Source: a bacterium (GTDB lineage: Bacteria; Bacillota; Clostridia; Christensenellales; CAG-138). Taken from it: 64,000 nt of DNA. Shown here piece after piece: positions 36,325 to 45,219 of the stretch. The notes beneath the pieces are model-generated. The model searched no databases and was not told where the DNA came from. It worked only from the letters and a program-made list of their open reading frames with translations. A program made the position numbers and the translations under genes. How positions within the stretch are numbered: the stretch's first letter is position 1; the number at the start of each line of letters is the position of its first letter. The stretch covers positions 1-64,000 of the forward strand of contig JALFDW010000016.1 of the NCBI GenBank assembly GCA_022778545.1, read 5' to 3'.

Positions 36325-36436
36325 GTTTCATCCTCCTCTGTATTTTTTCTCCAACACCAATAGCACGTTCCCGGCGCGCTAAAGGTTGCAGAGAGCCTCA
36401 AGAAACAAATCCCCCCGTTCTTTCAGCAATCAAAAA

Positions 36437-36460
36437 GGCCCGCGCTCTGGAGTGCGAACC
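36437..36460 (-). terminator. Terminator after the mreB-type gene
   Basis: On the reverse strand GGTTCGC / GCGGGCC (two G-T pairs) followed by TTTTTG, 20 bases after the stop at 36481. Confidence 0.7.
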
Positions 36461-36480
36461 TCTGCTGTTCTCTTTAGGGT

Positions 36481-37521
36481 TTATTCGGTGTAATACTCGC
36501 CCCGGCGGTAATCGTAGATCGCGCCGCGGGTGAAGGAGTCGATGTTCTCAAGCACTTTGCCCGTACCGATCGCCACGCAGGAGATCGGGTCTTCCGCGAT
36601 GTAGCAGGGCACCTTCGTATGCTCGGAAATGAACTTGTCGATGCCGTAGAGCAGCGCACCGCCGCCCGTCAGGCAGATGCCGTTCTCCGCAACGTCGCTT
36701 GCAAGCTCCGGCGGCGTTTTTTCGAACATGGTGCGCACGCTTTCGAGGATTGCCTGCAGCGGCTCCTCCAGCGCGTCGATCATCTCGTTGCTGCCGACGA
36801 CGATCGCCTGCGGCAGGCCGGAGATCAGGTTGCGGCCCTTTACGTCGATGAAAAGCTGCTCCCTGCGCGGATAAGCCGAACCGATGCGGATCTTCATTTC
36901 TTCCGCCGTGCGTTCTCCGATGAGCAGATTGTGCTTCTTGCGCATGTAGCGCACGATGGCATCATCAAATTTGTCGCCCGCGATTTTGATGGAATCGGAA
37001 AGCACCGCGCCGCCCAGAGAGATGAGCGCAACATCCGTCGTGCCGCCGCCGATGTCCACCACCATGTTGCCGCGGGGTTCCGCAATGTCAATGCCCGCGC
37101 CGATCGCCGCCGCGATGGGCTCTTCGATCAGGTAAGTATGGCGCGCGCCGGCCTCTTCCGTCGCATCGATGACGGAACGCTTTTCCACCTCTGTCACACC
37201 GGAAGGAACGCACACCACGACCCGGGGCTTGAAAAACACGCGCGAACCGACGACCTTTTTAAGAAAATAATGGAGCAGACGCTCCGTGATATCGTAGTTG
37301 GAGATCACGCCGTCCCGAAGCGGGCGCACCGCCGCGATCGTGCCCGGCGTGCGGCCAAGCATGCGGCGCGCTTCCTCGCCGATGGCAAGGATCCGCCCCG
37401 TGATCTTTTCCACGGCCACCACGGAAGGCTCGCGCAGCACGATGCCTTTTCCCCGCACATACACAAGGATGCTCGCCGTACCGAGGTCGATTCCAACATC
37501 GTTGAATTCAAGAAAACCCAT
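36481..37521 (-). CDS. MreB-family rod-shape actin homologue (MreB/Mbl)
   Basis: 346 residues from ATG 37521 (MGFLEFNDVGIDLGTASILV), with GAAGGGAG upstream. Actin-type nucleotide motifs are intact: DLGTASILVYVRGKG, VVDIGGGTTDVALISLGG and a C-terminal GICLTGGGALLYGIDKFI. It organises peptidoglycan synthesis along the side wall. No mreC/mreD follows, which suggests an additional paralogue of the Mbl type. The exact subfamily is not resolved. Confidence 0.93.
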   Translation of the reverse strand: MGFLEFNDVGIDLGTASILVYVRGKGIVLREPSVVAVEKITGRILAIGEEARRMLGRTPGTIAAVRPLRDGVISNYDITERLLHYFLKKVVGSRVFFKPRVVVCVPSGVTEVEKRSVIDATEEAGARHTYLIEEPIAAAIGAGIDIAEPRGNMVVDIGGGTTDVALISLGGAVLSDSIKIAGDKFDDAIVRYMRKKHNLLIGERTAEEMKIRIGSAYPRREQLFIDVKGRNLISGLPQAIVVGSNEMIDALEEPLQAILESVRTMFEKTPPELASDVAENGICLTGGGALLYGIDKFISEHTKVPCYIAEDPISCVAIGTGKVLENIDSFTRGAIYDYRRGEYYTE

Positions 37522-37693
37522 ATCGTAACTCCCTTCAAGAGACAACGCTCACGCAAAAACCGCGTGTGAACACGCAGCTCACAATTCTGCACATAATTCC
37601 AAATTATTGTATCATTTTATCACATTCCGGACAAGTACGCATACGGGTAAATTTGAACAAATTATGAAAAAAGGAGGAGGTCCTCATGCGTTC

Positions 37694-37722
37694 TTGTAAA
37701 TCCTCCGGGGATGGGATATAAT
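37694..37722 (+). promoter_or_regulatory. Promoter of the sortase pair
   Basis: TTGTAA (37694-37699), a 17-bp spacer and TATAAT (37717-37722). Confidence 0.7.
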
Positions 37723-37774
37723 TTTCTCAGCAATCATCAGCGTCGCTGATTACAAATAAAAGGAATGGTATTCT

Positions 37775-38635
37775 ATGGCAAAAGGTTTCAACCGCCTGCC
37801 CGTTTTTGCGGGCGTTCTGCTGCTCTCAGTCCTGCTTGCGGCCTGCTCTTCCAACGTTCCCGGCACTTCCGGCCCGATTGATATTGACCTGCCGCAGGCA
37901 TCCGCCACGCCCGGGTTCACCCCGGCGGAAACGCCGGAGGCTACACCCTCCACCACTGAGGACGGCTCCGCGTCCCCCATGCCGGAAGCCTCATCCACGC
38001 CGCAGGCGACCTCTTCCATCGACGCTTCCACCATCACGGGCACCGAGGATATCAAGGATGAGCAAAAGCTCACCTATGCGGAATACCGCGCGCTCAACAG
38101 CGACGTCGTCGGCTGGATCAAGATCAAGGATACCAATGTGGATTACCCCATCGTGCAGAGCCACGACAATGAGGAGTATCTCACGCTGACGCCTACGCTT
38201 GTGGAATCCAAGGCGGGCTCCATCTTTGTGGACTCCCACACATCGCTTTCCCGGAAATACGCCGTCATTCACGGGCACAACATGAGCAAGAGCAAAATCA
38301 TGTTTGCCCAGCTCACCAATTACGGCAACCGCGCGTTTTATGACAGCCACCGCACGTTTGAACTCACCATCGGCGACACCACTTACACCTATAAAGTCTT
38401 TGCCGTGTACACCGTGGACGTGGGCGATGTGAAGAACGCGAAATACATGATGTTCGATTACCCGAGCGACCCGGCGTTCGCCGCCTACATGAACGACACG
38501 CTCGCACCGCTTTCCATATTCCCGGTGGACACCACCATCGGCCCGGACGACTATGTGATCTCCCTTTCCACATGCAGCCACAACGGCTCGGGCTACAACA
38601 AAAACCGCTTTGTGGTGCACGCGGTGCGCCAGTAA
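37775..38635 (+). CDS. Class B-like sortase, predicted lipoprotein
   Basis: 286 residues. The N-terminus is a lipoprotein signal with LLAAC (Cys24) instead of the usual membrane anchor, then a Thr/Pro/Ser-rich linker to about residue 85. The catalytic domain has the class B pattern: VVGWIKIKDTNVDYPIVQS, His168 in VIHGHNM, Cys267 in SLSTCS and Arg278 in KNRFVVHA. Sortases cleave a C-terminal sorting signal and attach the protein to peptidoglycan. It is followed 51 bases later by a second sortase, so the two form an operon. Confidence 0.92.
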   Translation: MAKGFNRLPVFAGVLLLSVLLAACSSNVPGTSGPIDIDLPQASATPGFTPAETPEATPSTTEDGSASPMPEASSTPQATSSIDASTITGTEDIKDEQKLTYAEYRALNSDVVGWIKIKDTNVDYPIVQSHDNEEYLTLTPTLVESKAGSIFVDSHTSLSRKYAVIHGHNMSKSKIMFAQLTNYGNRAFYDSHRTFELTIGDTTYTYKVFAVYTVDVGDVKNAKYMMFDYPSDPAFAAYMNDTLAPLSIFPVDTTIGPDDYVISLSTCSHNGSGYNKNRFVVHAVRQ

Positions 38636-38686
38636 CGCAAGCATTTTTAAGAAATCAAGCTTATAAAGGAAGGAGACGCAGCAGCA

Positions 38687-39571
38687 TTGATGAGGCTGAC
38701 ACGCAATAGGATACTCACCCTGTTATTCGCAGCGTTTTTCTTCCTTTTTACGGGCTGCCACGGTGCGCCCTCCGCAACGACTCCGGCGCCTTTGGCCTCG
38801 CCTTCTCCCACTCCCTCTCCCATTGCGGAGGCAACGCCTGCGGTTACGCCCGGCACGCTCCCTTCTCCCACCGCAACGCCGGAGCTTTCCCCTTCCCCTA
38901 CGCCGGAAGGATACGACCTGACGGAGCTTGACGGGATCGCCGGGCCGAACGATGTTCTCCCCACTTATTCTTCCTATGAAGAAGCAAAAAAAGCCAGCGT
39001 GGATGCGCGCGGCGGCGTATGTGAAGTCGTCGGGTGGATCACCATCCCCAACACGGCAATCGATTATCCGGTCTGCATGAACGAAACGGATGATGAGTTC
39101 TATCTTGATCACAACAGCGAAGGGATGCTCAGCAAATACGGCGCCATTTACATGGACGCGCGCAATGCGGACCCGGCGCAGCAGCAGCATGTTCTCATCT
39201 ATGGCCACGATATGCGGAACGGGACCATGTTTCATGACCTTTCCAATTACAGGCAGAGGGCCTTTTTCGACGAAAACCGCTACATCACGCTGATCTGGAA
39301 CGATGTTGAAACCATCTGGCAGGTTTATCTTGCCACCCCGATCACCGATTATAACGTGCGTTTTACCTGGACGCGCTTCCAAAGCGGGAATCACTTTGCG
39401 GAATTCATGGCGGACATGAAAGCCTACGCGCGAATGGTCGCCACCTCGATCGTCGATGAAAGCATCACCATCGGACCAAACGATCAGGTGCTCACGCTTT
39501 CCACCTGCACCTATCAGCCGCCCGAATCCAAGGAACAATGCTTTGTCGTGCAGGCGCGGCGCATCCGCTGA
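38687..39571 (+). CDS. Second class B-like sortase, predicted lipoprotein, catalytic Arg replaced
   Basis: 294 residues from TTG 38687 (or ATG 38690); the AGGAG ribosome binding site at 38671-38675 favours the TTG. Lipobox FTGC (Cys24), then a Pro/Thr/Ser-rich linker of about 50 residues. The catalytic domain has VVGWITIPNTAIDYPVC, His174 in IYGHDM and Cys274 in LTLSTCT. The position of the catalytic Arg of the upstream sortase (NRFVVHA) is occupied by Cys285 here (EQCFVVQA), with Arg residues only further on (RRIR). It may be inactive, use a nearby Arg, or have shifted chemistry. Confidence 0.88.
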   Translation: MMRLTRNRILTLLFAAFFFLFTGCHGAPSATTPAPLASPSPTPSPIAEATPAVTPGTLPSPTATPELSPSPTPEGYDLTELDGIAGPNDVLPTYSSYEEAKKASVDARGGVCEVVGWITIPNTAIDYPVCMNETDDEFYLDHNSEGMLSKYGAIYMDARNADPAQQQHVLIYGHDMRNGTMFHDLSNYRQRAFFDENRYITLIWNDVETIWQVYLATPITDYNVRFTWTRFQSGNHFAEFMADMKAYARMVATSIVDESITIGPNDQVLTLSTCTYQPPESKEQCFVVQARRIR

Positions 39572-39595
39572 CGAGGGGTTGAGAATCTACGATAA

Positions 39596-39625
39596 CGGCG
39601 TTTGGAATCCTGTATCCAAACGCCG
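39596..39625 (+). terminator. Hairpin after the sortase pair
   Basis: Perfect 11-bp stem CGGCGTTTGGA / TCCAAACGCCG with an 8-base loop, 24 bases after the stop. The T-run is weak (ATCACATCATTATT). Confidence 0.6.
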
Positions 39626-39682
39626 ATCACATCATTATTGGAATATCTAAGATAGCATACTTCTGCCTTTATCCATAAATCG

Positions 39683-40009
39683 CTATCGCACAATATATTC
39701 CGTTGTGGCTTGCCTCAGCCCCCAATTCAATCTGTGTGAAAAGGGCTCGCTATCCTGCAAAAAGTCAAAAGAATCCACAGCTTTTTCCAAAGCTTGTATG
39801 TAATACAGCACGAGGCCCAAAGTCTGCCTATGAGATGGTGCGCGCTTGACGCGTTTTGCCACCATCGGCAGGTAACTTTGCATCAGCTTTTCTCGCGCGA
39901 GCCGGTCGCCATCCTTCATCTGTTTTGCACATTCTATTTCTTCCTGCCGGGTCAAAATACAACATGTACCGGCTTTTTCAAGGAAGTCCTCCACGCTTAT
40001 ATAAACCAT
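39683..40009 (-). CDS. Small sigma-70-like protein with regions 1.2 and 2 only
   Basis: 108 residues. Residues 20-55 (LTRQEEIECAKQMKDGDRLA, continuing EKLMQSYLPMVAKRVKR) match sigma-70 region 1.2/2.1. Residues 64-106 (LGLVLYYIQALEKAVDSFDF, then EPFSHRLNWGLRQATTEYI) match the core-binding and -10 recognition helices of region 2 (compare LIQEGNLGLLKAVDKFD and WWIRQAIT in normal sigma factors). Regions 3 and 4 are missing and the frame ends cleanly with a stop. It is AT-richer than its neighbours. It could be an alternative sigma that works without region 4, a core-binding modulator, or a truncated relic. AGAGG precedes the ATG. Confidence 0.7.
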   Translation of the reverse strand: MVYISVEDFLEKAGTCCILTRQEEIECAKQMKDGDRLAREKLMQSYLPMVAKRVKRAPSHRQTLGLVLYYIQALEKAVDSFDFLQDSEPFSHRLNWGLRQATTEYIVR

Positions 40010-40089
40010 GTTGCATCGCCTCTAATACCAGTTTTTTATTCATATTTTGCAAAGCAACAGTCCCCGCCCGTTAAATTCAAATAGTCTTC

Positions 40090-41040
40090 TTACAGCGAAG
40101 CGTCCTGCTCCAGCATTGCCGCGCCGACGATGCCTGCGTCGTTTCCAAGCTGCGCGGGCACAATGCGCGCAAACTCGCTGAAGAAGCATTTTTCCCGCAC
40201 GTTTTCCGCAAGCGGCGCAAACAGGAATTCTCCCGCGAGGCTCACACCACCGCCGATGGCGATCACCTCCGGGTCCAGCAGGTGGATCACAGAAACCACA
40301 GCCGAGCCGAGCGCATCCACAAAGCGCGCAAAGATAGCCGAAGCCGCCGGATCCCCTGCGCGCGCGCAGTCCACCACAAGCTTCGCGTCCACCCGCGCCG
40401 CATCGCCGCCCGTCCTTTCAAAAAGAAGCCCATGCTCGCCCGCCGCAAGCTGCTCACGCGCTTCACGGATGAGCGTCGTTGCCGCGCAGCGCGTTTCGAT
40501 GCAGCCGCGCATGCCGCAGGTGCAGCGGGTGCCGCCGATGTCGAGCGCCATGTGCCCAAGCTCCACGCCATGCCCCATGCCGCCGCGCCACAGCCTGCCG
40601 TTCACGATCACGCCGCCGCCCACGCCCGTGCCGAGCGTAAAGAGCACCGCGCTCTTTGCACACCGAAACGCGCCGGCATAAAGCTCCGCAAGCGCTGCGG
40701 CATCTGCGTCATTGGCAAGGAACACGGGCGTTTGCGGAAAATGCGCGCGCACCTCGGCACGCAGTGGCACATCGTGCAGGTCAAGGTTGTATGCGTCGAT
40801 TACGCGCTCCGCCGCAGGGTCAATGCTGCCCGGCACAGCGATGCCCACCGAAGCGGGCGATTCATTGAGCCCCGCCTTTTCACAGAGCGCATGCGTCATC
40901 TTTGCGACCGTTTCGGCAAGCGCGCCCGGGTGCGCCTGCTTTTGAAAGGGCTGCGTCATCCGCGCCACGACCGCAAGGGAATCATCCACAATGCCTGCGG
41001 CGATGTTCGTTCCGCCGATATCAAATCCGATCCTGTACAT
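40090..41040 (-). CDS. ROK-family sugar kinase (glucokinase-like)
   Basis: 316 residues. ATP-binding DIGGTN near the N-terminus (8-13), VFLANDADAAALAE, TLGTGVGGG (about 141-149), the substrate/zinc motif GHMALD..GTRCTCGMRGCIE and GGGVS. The Zn Cys triplet is complete. The probable reaction is glucose to glucose-6-phosphate, though ROK kinases accept several hexoses. It is the last of four genes (uvrC, HAD, hprK, this) in one direction, 29 bases after hprK. Coupling to HprK suits carbon control. Confidence 0.92.
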   Translation of the reverse strand: MYRIGFDIGGTNIAAGIVDDSLAVVARMTQPFQKQAHPGALAETVAKMTHALCEKAGLNESPASVGIAVPGSIDPAAERVIDAYNLDLHDVPLRAEVRAHFPQTPVFLANDADAAALAELYAGAFRCAKSAVLFTLGTGVGGGVIVNGRLWRGGMGHGVELGHMALDIGGTRCTCGMRGCIETRCAATTLIREAREQLAAGEHGLLFERTGGDAARVDAKLVVDCARAGDPAASAIFARFVDALGSAVVSVIHLLDPEVIAIGGGVSLAGEFLFAPLAENVREKCFFSEFARIVPAQLGNDAGIVGAAMLEQDASL

Positions 41041-41069
41041 ACTTTTGTTCCTTTCTATCGCTTAAGCCT

Positions 41070-41993
41070 TTATCGTTCCAATGTTTCGCGCGTCTTCCGG
41101 TGAAAATCTTCCGAAGCGTTGTAGCCGAGTTTCCGGAGCCGGAAATTGCGCGCCGCCACTTCCACGACCACAGAAAGATTCCGCCCCGGGCTCACGGGAA
41201 CGCGCGTGGTGGGCAATTCCACATCCAGAATGCGCTGGGAGCGCCCTTCCGTCCCCGTGCGGTCATACTGCGTATTCTCGTTCCAAAGTTCCAGCTCGAT
41301 GCAGAAGTCGATTGTTTTTTCCGCGTTCACCGCGCCGATGCCGTACAGATAGCGCACATCCACAATGCCGATGCCGCGCACTTCGATCAGGTGGCGCGTC
41401 AGCTCCGGCGCCCGGCCGGAAAGCCGGTCCGGCGCAACGCGGGTGATCTCCACCACATCGTCCGCCACGAGCCTGTGCCCCATTTTGATCATCTCAACGG
41501 CCGTTTCGCTCTTGCCGATGCCGCTCGGCCCCTGCAAAAGCACACCCACGCCGAATACGTCGAGCAGCACGCCGTGGATCAGGATGCTCGGCGCAAGCTC
41601 GCGCCCCAGGTAGCTGAGGATGCGGTGGCCCAGATCATCCGTGCGCATATCGGACAAAAACACCGGCACGGCATGGCGTTTTGCGCAATCGAGCAGCGCC
41701 TGCGGCGGCATGTTGCCGCGCGCGCATACGATGCAGGGGATCTTGAACCCCATGAACCGCTCCATGCGCTGTGAGATATCCTCATAGGTCAACGTGCGCA
41801 GATAATGCATTTCCGCGTTGCCGATGAGCTGCACGCGCTGCGGCAGAAAATGCTCATAAAAGCCCGTGAACTGCAAGCCGGGGCGGCCGATCTCAGCCGT
41901 GCTGAACACGACGCTGCCGTTGCCCGGTTCAAGCACCGTGAGATCCAGGTTTCGGGCGACCTCCGTCACATGCAGGCAAACCGTTTTTTCCAT
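41070..41993 (-). CDS. hprK: HPr kinase/phosphorylase
   Basis: 307 residues. It phosphorylates Ser46 of HPr in response to glycolytic intermediates and drives catabolite repression in Bacillota. Walker A GPSGIGKSE (about 153-161), the HprK signature IEVRGIGIVDVRYLYGIGAV and an N-terminal domain with LTYEDISQRMERFM are present. No HPr gene lies in the window. Upstream is the Cof-type HAD gene, 21 bases away. Confidence 0.96.
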   Translation of the reverse strand: MEKTVCLHVTEVARNLDLTVLEPGNGSVVFSTAEIGRPGLQFTGFYEHFLPQRVQLIGNAEMHYLRTLTYEDISQRMERFMGFKIPCIVCARGNMPPQALLDCAKRHAVPVFLSDMRTDDLGHRILSYLGRELAPSILIHGVLLDVFGVGVLLQGPSGIGKSETAVEMIKMGHRLVADDVVEITRVAPDRLSGRAPELTRHLIEVRGIGIVDVRYLYGIGAVNAEKTIDFCIELELWNENTQYDRTGTEGRSQRILDVELPTTRVPVSPGRNLSVVVEVAARNFRLRKLGYNASEDFHRKTRETLER

Positions 41994-42014
41994 GCGTCCC
42001 TCCCTTTTCCCTGC

Positions 42015-42809
42015 TCACCCGAGGATCAGATTGTCGATCATCCAGGCGACGCCGTTCTTTTCGCAGGCCGGGATGATGCAGTCCGCCGCGGAAAGCACCG
42101 CTGCGTGCCCATTTGCAACCGCTGCGCCAAGCCCCGCCCACTCGATCATCTCAAGGTCGAGCAGATTGTCCCCCACAGCCGCGACCTCGCTCTGCGGGAT
42201 GCCGAGATACTGCGCCATCCAGGCCGTTGCGGATCCCTTGTGCGCTGCGGGATCGTTGAATTCGATAAAGCCGGACTTTGAGCCGGAAACCTTCGCACGC
42301 CCCGCATAGCGTTCCGCAAGGCGCGGGATCAGCTTCTCCGCGTGCGCAGGCTCCGCGATAAAGAGCACCTTGGGGACATTCTCCCACCGCTTTTCGCATA
42401 CCTCCGGGTCGATGGTGTACGGCAGATTCAAGAAGCCGTGGTATGCGTCCGCAGCCGGGTTCGCCTTCTCGTAAACGATCCCGTCCCCCTGGTAAATATG
42501 CGCATGCACGCCAAGCTCCCTTCCGAGCAGCAGCAGCTCCTGCACAAGTTCGGGCGGAAGCGCAGTCTGAAAGATGGGCTTGTCCGTGCGCGTATCGTGA
42601 ATGACAGCGCCGCCATAGTTGATAACGGGTCCCTGCATGCCAATGGCTTTGCGGATGGCCGCGGAGCCAAAGTAGCCCCGCCCCGTCGCAATGGTCACAT
42701 ACACGCCGGCAGCCTGTGCGCGGCGAATGGCCGCAAGGTTTTCCGCCGGCACATCGTAGGGCGACAAGGTGAGCGTATCATCAATATCCAGCACAAGAAG
42801 TCGATACAT
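42015..42809 (-). CDS. Cof-type HAD hydrolase
   Basis: 264 residues from ATG 42809 (MYRLLVLDIDDTLTLSPYDV), with GGAG upstream. HAD motif I DIDDTLT, motif II TIATGRG, and motifs III/IV with Lys in KSGFIEFNDPAAHKG and VGDNLLDLEMIEWAG are in place, with a C2 cap as in the Cof/YidA group. These enzymes dephosphorylate sugar phosphates and similar small metabolites. The specific substrate is unknown. Confidence 0.9.
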   Translation of the reverse strand: MYRLLVLDIDDTLTLSPYDVPAENLAAIRRAQAAGVYVTIATGRGYFGSAAIRKAIGMQGPVINYGGAVIHDTRTDKPIFQTALPPELVQELLLLGRELGVHAHIYQGDGIVYEKANPAADAYHGFLNLPYTIDPEVCEKRWENVPKVLFIAEPAHAEKLIPRLAERYAGRAKVSGSKSGFIEFNDPAAHKGSATAWMAQYLGIPQSEVAAVGDNLLDLEMIEWAGLGAAVANGHAAVLSAADCIIPACEKNGVAWMIDNLILG

Positions 42810-42837
42810 TGTGTTCTCCTTCAAATATAATTCCGTC

Positions 42838-44715
42838 TTATTCCGAAACGGGCGGTTTCTCCGCCGTTTCCGGGTGAAAATGCGCGTACACGGCTTCCGC
42901 CGCAGGGCGGCTCATGCCGCGCACTGCCGCAAGAGCGTCCACATCGGCAGCGGCAATGGCATCCCGCGTCACAAACGTGTCAAACAGCAGGCGTTTACGC
43001 TTTACGCCGATGCCGGCGATCTCATCCAGCTCGGAAAGCAGCGCCGTGCGCACATGCAGGCTGCGGTGGTAGGTGATGGCAAAGCGGTGTGCCTCGTCCC
43101 GGATGCGCTCAAGCACATGCAGCGCGGGATCGCTGCGCGCGAGCACGACAGGCTCATCCTCATCCGGCAGGATGATCTCCTCATGCCGCTCCGCAAGGCC
43201 GATGGCCGGGATGTGCGAAAGGCCAAGCTCCGAAAGCACCTCGAGCGCCACGGTGAGCTGGGTGCGGCCGCCGTCCACCACGAGCAGATCCGGCTCGTTC
43301 GGCGGTGCACCCTCACCACGCTCCGCGGCGGCAAGCTCATCCCGGAGGCGGGTAAAACGCCGCGTGAGCGCTTCGCGCATGGAAACGAGGTCGTCCCCGC
43401 CCGCAGCTGCGCGAATACGGTAGCGCCGGTATTCCTTCGGCGCGGGTTTGCCCTCCAGGAACACCACCATGGAGGATACGGTATCCCGCCCCTGAATGTG
43501 GGAGTTATCGAAACATTCCATGCGCGACGGCACTTCGGGCAGGCCGAGGATGGCCGTGAGCCGCGCCATTGCGCCGCCCGTGCGCTCCCATTCGCGCGTT
43601 TCCAATGCGCGCTGCTTCTCGATGGCCTCCACGCCATTGCGCTCCGCCATCATCACCTGCTGCAGCCGTTCGCCGCGCTGCGGGCGGATGATCGTCACCG
43701 CGCGCCCGCGTTTTTCACGCAGCCAGGCGGTGAGCGCTTCGTGGTTTTCGGGCATGTCCAGCACAGCTATTTCCCGGGGAATTTCCATGTCCTCCGCATA
43801 AAACTGCTGCAAAAAAGCCCCCGTGATCTCCCCGGCGGATTCGCCGCCCGTCGCCATGCGGTAATGCGCGGAGCCGATGATATCATCCCCGCGCACAAAG
43901 AGCGCGTGGATCACAGCGTCCTCCCCGTCCCGCACCAGCGCGAACACGTCCCTGTCCGCATCGCCCGTGCCCATGGCGCGCTGTTTCTCCGCGAGGTGCT
44001 TCACCGCTTCAATGCGGTCGCGGTACTGCGCGGCCTTTTCGAATTCCAGCCGTTCGGAAGCGTCCATCATCTGCTTTGTGAGCATGTCGATCACCGGCTG
44101 GTTCTTCCCCTCAAGGAAGCTGCACACGTTTTCGAGCAGCGCATGATATTCATCCCGGGAGACGTTGCCGGAGCAGGGCGCGCAGCATTTGTTGAGATGA
44201 TACATCAGGCAGGGACGCTCCCCGCGCGCAATGGCGCGGGCAATGTCCTTCCTGCAATGGCGCACCGGGAAGGAATCGCGGATGAGGTTCAGGCAGTCCC
44301 GGAGCGCAACGCCGGAAAGATACGGCCCGAAATAGCGCGCGCCGTCATTTTTGACCCGGCGCACGACCTCAAAGCGCGGAAAGTCCTTTTTTTCATCCAG
44401 CCGAACATAGGGGAAGTGCTTATCATCTTTTAAAAGGATGTTATAGCGCGGCTGAAGTGTTTTCGTGAGGCTCGCCTCCAGCGTGAGCGCTTCCATCTCG
44501 TTCTGGCAGAGGATGTATTCAAAATCCGCGACATGCGAAACCATGGCCGCCACCTTCGGGGGGCGGTTTTTCTCCGTGCGGAAGTAAGAGCGCACGCGGT
44601 TCTTTAAATTTACGGCTTTGCCCACATAGATGATCTCGCCCGCGGCGTTGTACATGCGGTACACGCCGGGCGAATCAGGCAAAAGCTTGAGTTTTTCGCG
44701 GATCAGGTCGTTCAT
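42838..44715 (-). CDS. uvrC: Excinuclease ABC subunit C
   Basis: 625 residues, normal length. It makes both incisions in nucleotide excision repair with UvrAB. The GIY-YIG domain is N-terminal (GVYRMYNAAGEIIYVGKAVN, about 17-36), followed by a UVR/UvrB-binding segment (LTKQMMDASERLEFEKAAQYRD), the RNase H-like half (ECFDNSHIQGRDTVSSMVV and DLLVVDGGRTQL) and C-terminal HhH. No uvrA or uvrB lies nearby. It begins the uvrC-HAD-hprK-ROK run. Confidence 0.96.
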   Translation of the reverse strand: MNDLIREKLKLLPDSPGVYRMYNAAGEIIYVGKAVNLKNRVRSYFRTEKNRPPKVAAMVSHVADFEYILCQNEMEALTLEASLTKTLQPRYNILLKDDKHFPYVRLDEKKDFPRFEVVRRVKNDGARYFGPYLSGVALRDCLNLIRDSFPVRHCRKDIARAIARGERPCLMYHLNKCCAPCSGNVSRDEYHALLENVCSFLEGKNQPVIDMLTKQMMDASERLEFEKAAQYRDRIEAVKHLAEKQRAMGTGDADRDVFALVRDGEDAVIHALFVRGDDIIGSAHYRMATGGESAGEITGAFLQQFYAEDMEIPREIAVLDMPENHEALTAWLREKRGRAVTIIRPQRGERLQQVMMAERNGVEAIEKQRALETREWERTGGAMARLTAILGLPEVPSRMECFDNSHIQGRDTVSSMVVFLEGKPAPKEYRRYRIRAAAGGDDLVSMREALTRRFTRLRDELAAAERGEGAPPNEPDLLVVDGGRTQLTVALEVLSELGLSHIPAIGLAERHEEIILPDEDEPVVLARSDPALHVLERIRDEAHRFAITYHRSLHVRTALLSELDEIAGIGVKRKRLLFDTFVTRDAIAAADVDALAAVRGMSRPAAEAVYAHFHPETAEKPPVSE

Positions 44716-44770
44716 GGGGATATTATACTATGTGGAATCGCTGTTTTACAATGCGCATTTGGACATGCGA

Positions 44771-44798
44771 AAAGGGCGGCCGGGACGCCGCCCTTTTT
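44771..44798 (-). terminator. Terminator hairpin between uvrC and the small membrane protein gene
   Basis: 10-bp stem AAAGGGCGGC / GCCGCCCTTT with T-rich flanks on both strands. It follows the stop of the reverse-strand gene at 44809 and precedes uvrC. Confidence 0.8.
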
Positions 44799-44808
44799 CA
44801 CGCCAGGA

Positions 44809-45087
44809 TCATGCATTGTCTTCGCCCATTTCCTGCTCTGCCGCTTCCTGCTCCAATTTTCTCTTTCTATATTGTTTGAAGCAATTCATCGTGGCGTACA
44901 CATAAGCTGCTGTCAGCAGAAAATGAACAAACTTTCCGGTAACAAATCCGGCAATCAGAGAGAGTACACTTGTCAAAGCCCCCGCAGCAACAAGCACCAG
45001 CCATTTGTTTTTCTCCTTTTTCAGTGCTTTGCGCCGCTGTTCACTTTCCTCCCAGGTAACATACTGTTTTTTCTCCAAACTGCTCAC
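44809..45087 (-). CDS. Small membrane protein, function unknown
   Basis: 92 residues with a basic N-terminus (QRRKALKKEKNK) and two membrane helices (WLVLVAAGALTSVLSLIAGFV, and VHFLLTAAYVYATMNCF), then a charged C-terminus. The first codon is GTG at 45087 with AAGGAG only 2 bases upstream. TTG at 45078 has better spacing and may be the true start. A good promoter precedes it. I recognise no family. Confidence 0.7.
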   Translation of the reverse strand: MSSLEKKQYVTWEESEQRRKALKKEKNKWLVLVAAGALTSVLSLIAGFVTGKFVHFLLTAAYVYATMNCFKQYRKRKLEQEAAEQEMGEDNA

Positions 45088-45157
45088 ATCTCCTTATGGT
45101 TTTTGCCGATATGCACTTTGCCCGATCTTTTGATTTTCAAGTGTATCATTACAATTA

Positions 45158-45186
45158 ATTATATCCTGAAATATTCCATTTATCAA
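45158..45186 (-). promoter_or_regulatory. Promoter of the small membrane protein gene
   Basis: Minus-strand TTGATA (45181-45186), a 17-bp spacer and TATAAT (45158-45163). Confidence 0.7.
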
Positions 45187-45219
45187 TTATATATTTTTAT
45201 TTAAGTTCATTTTGCTCGC

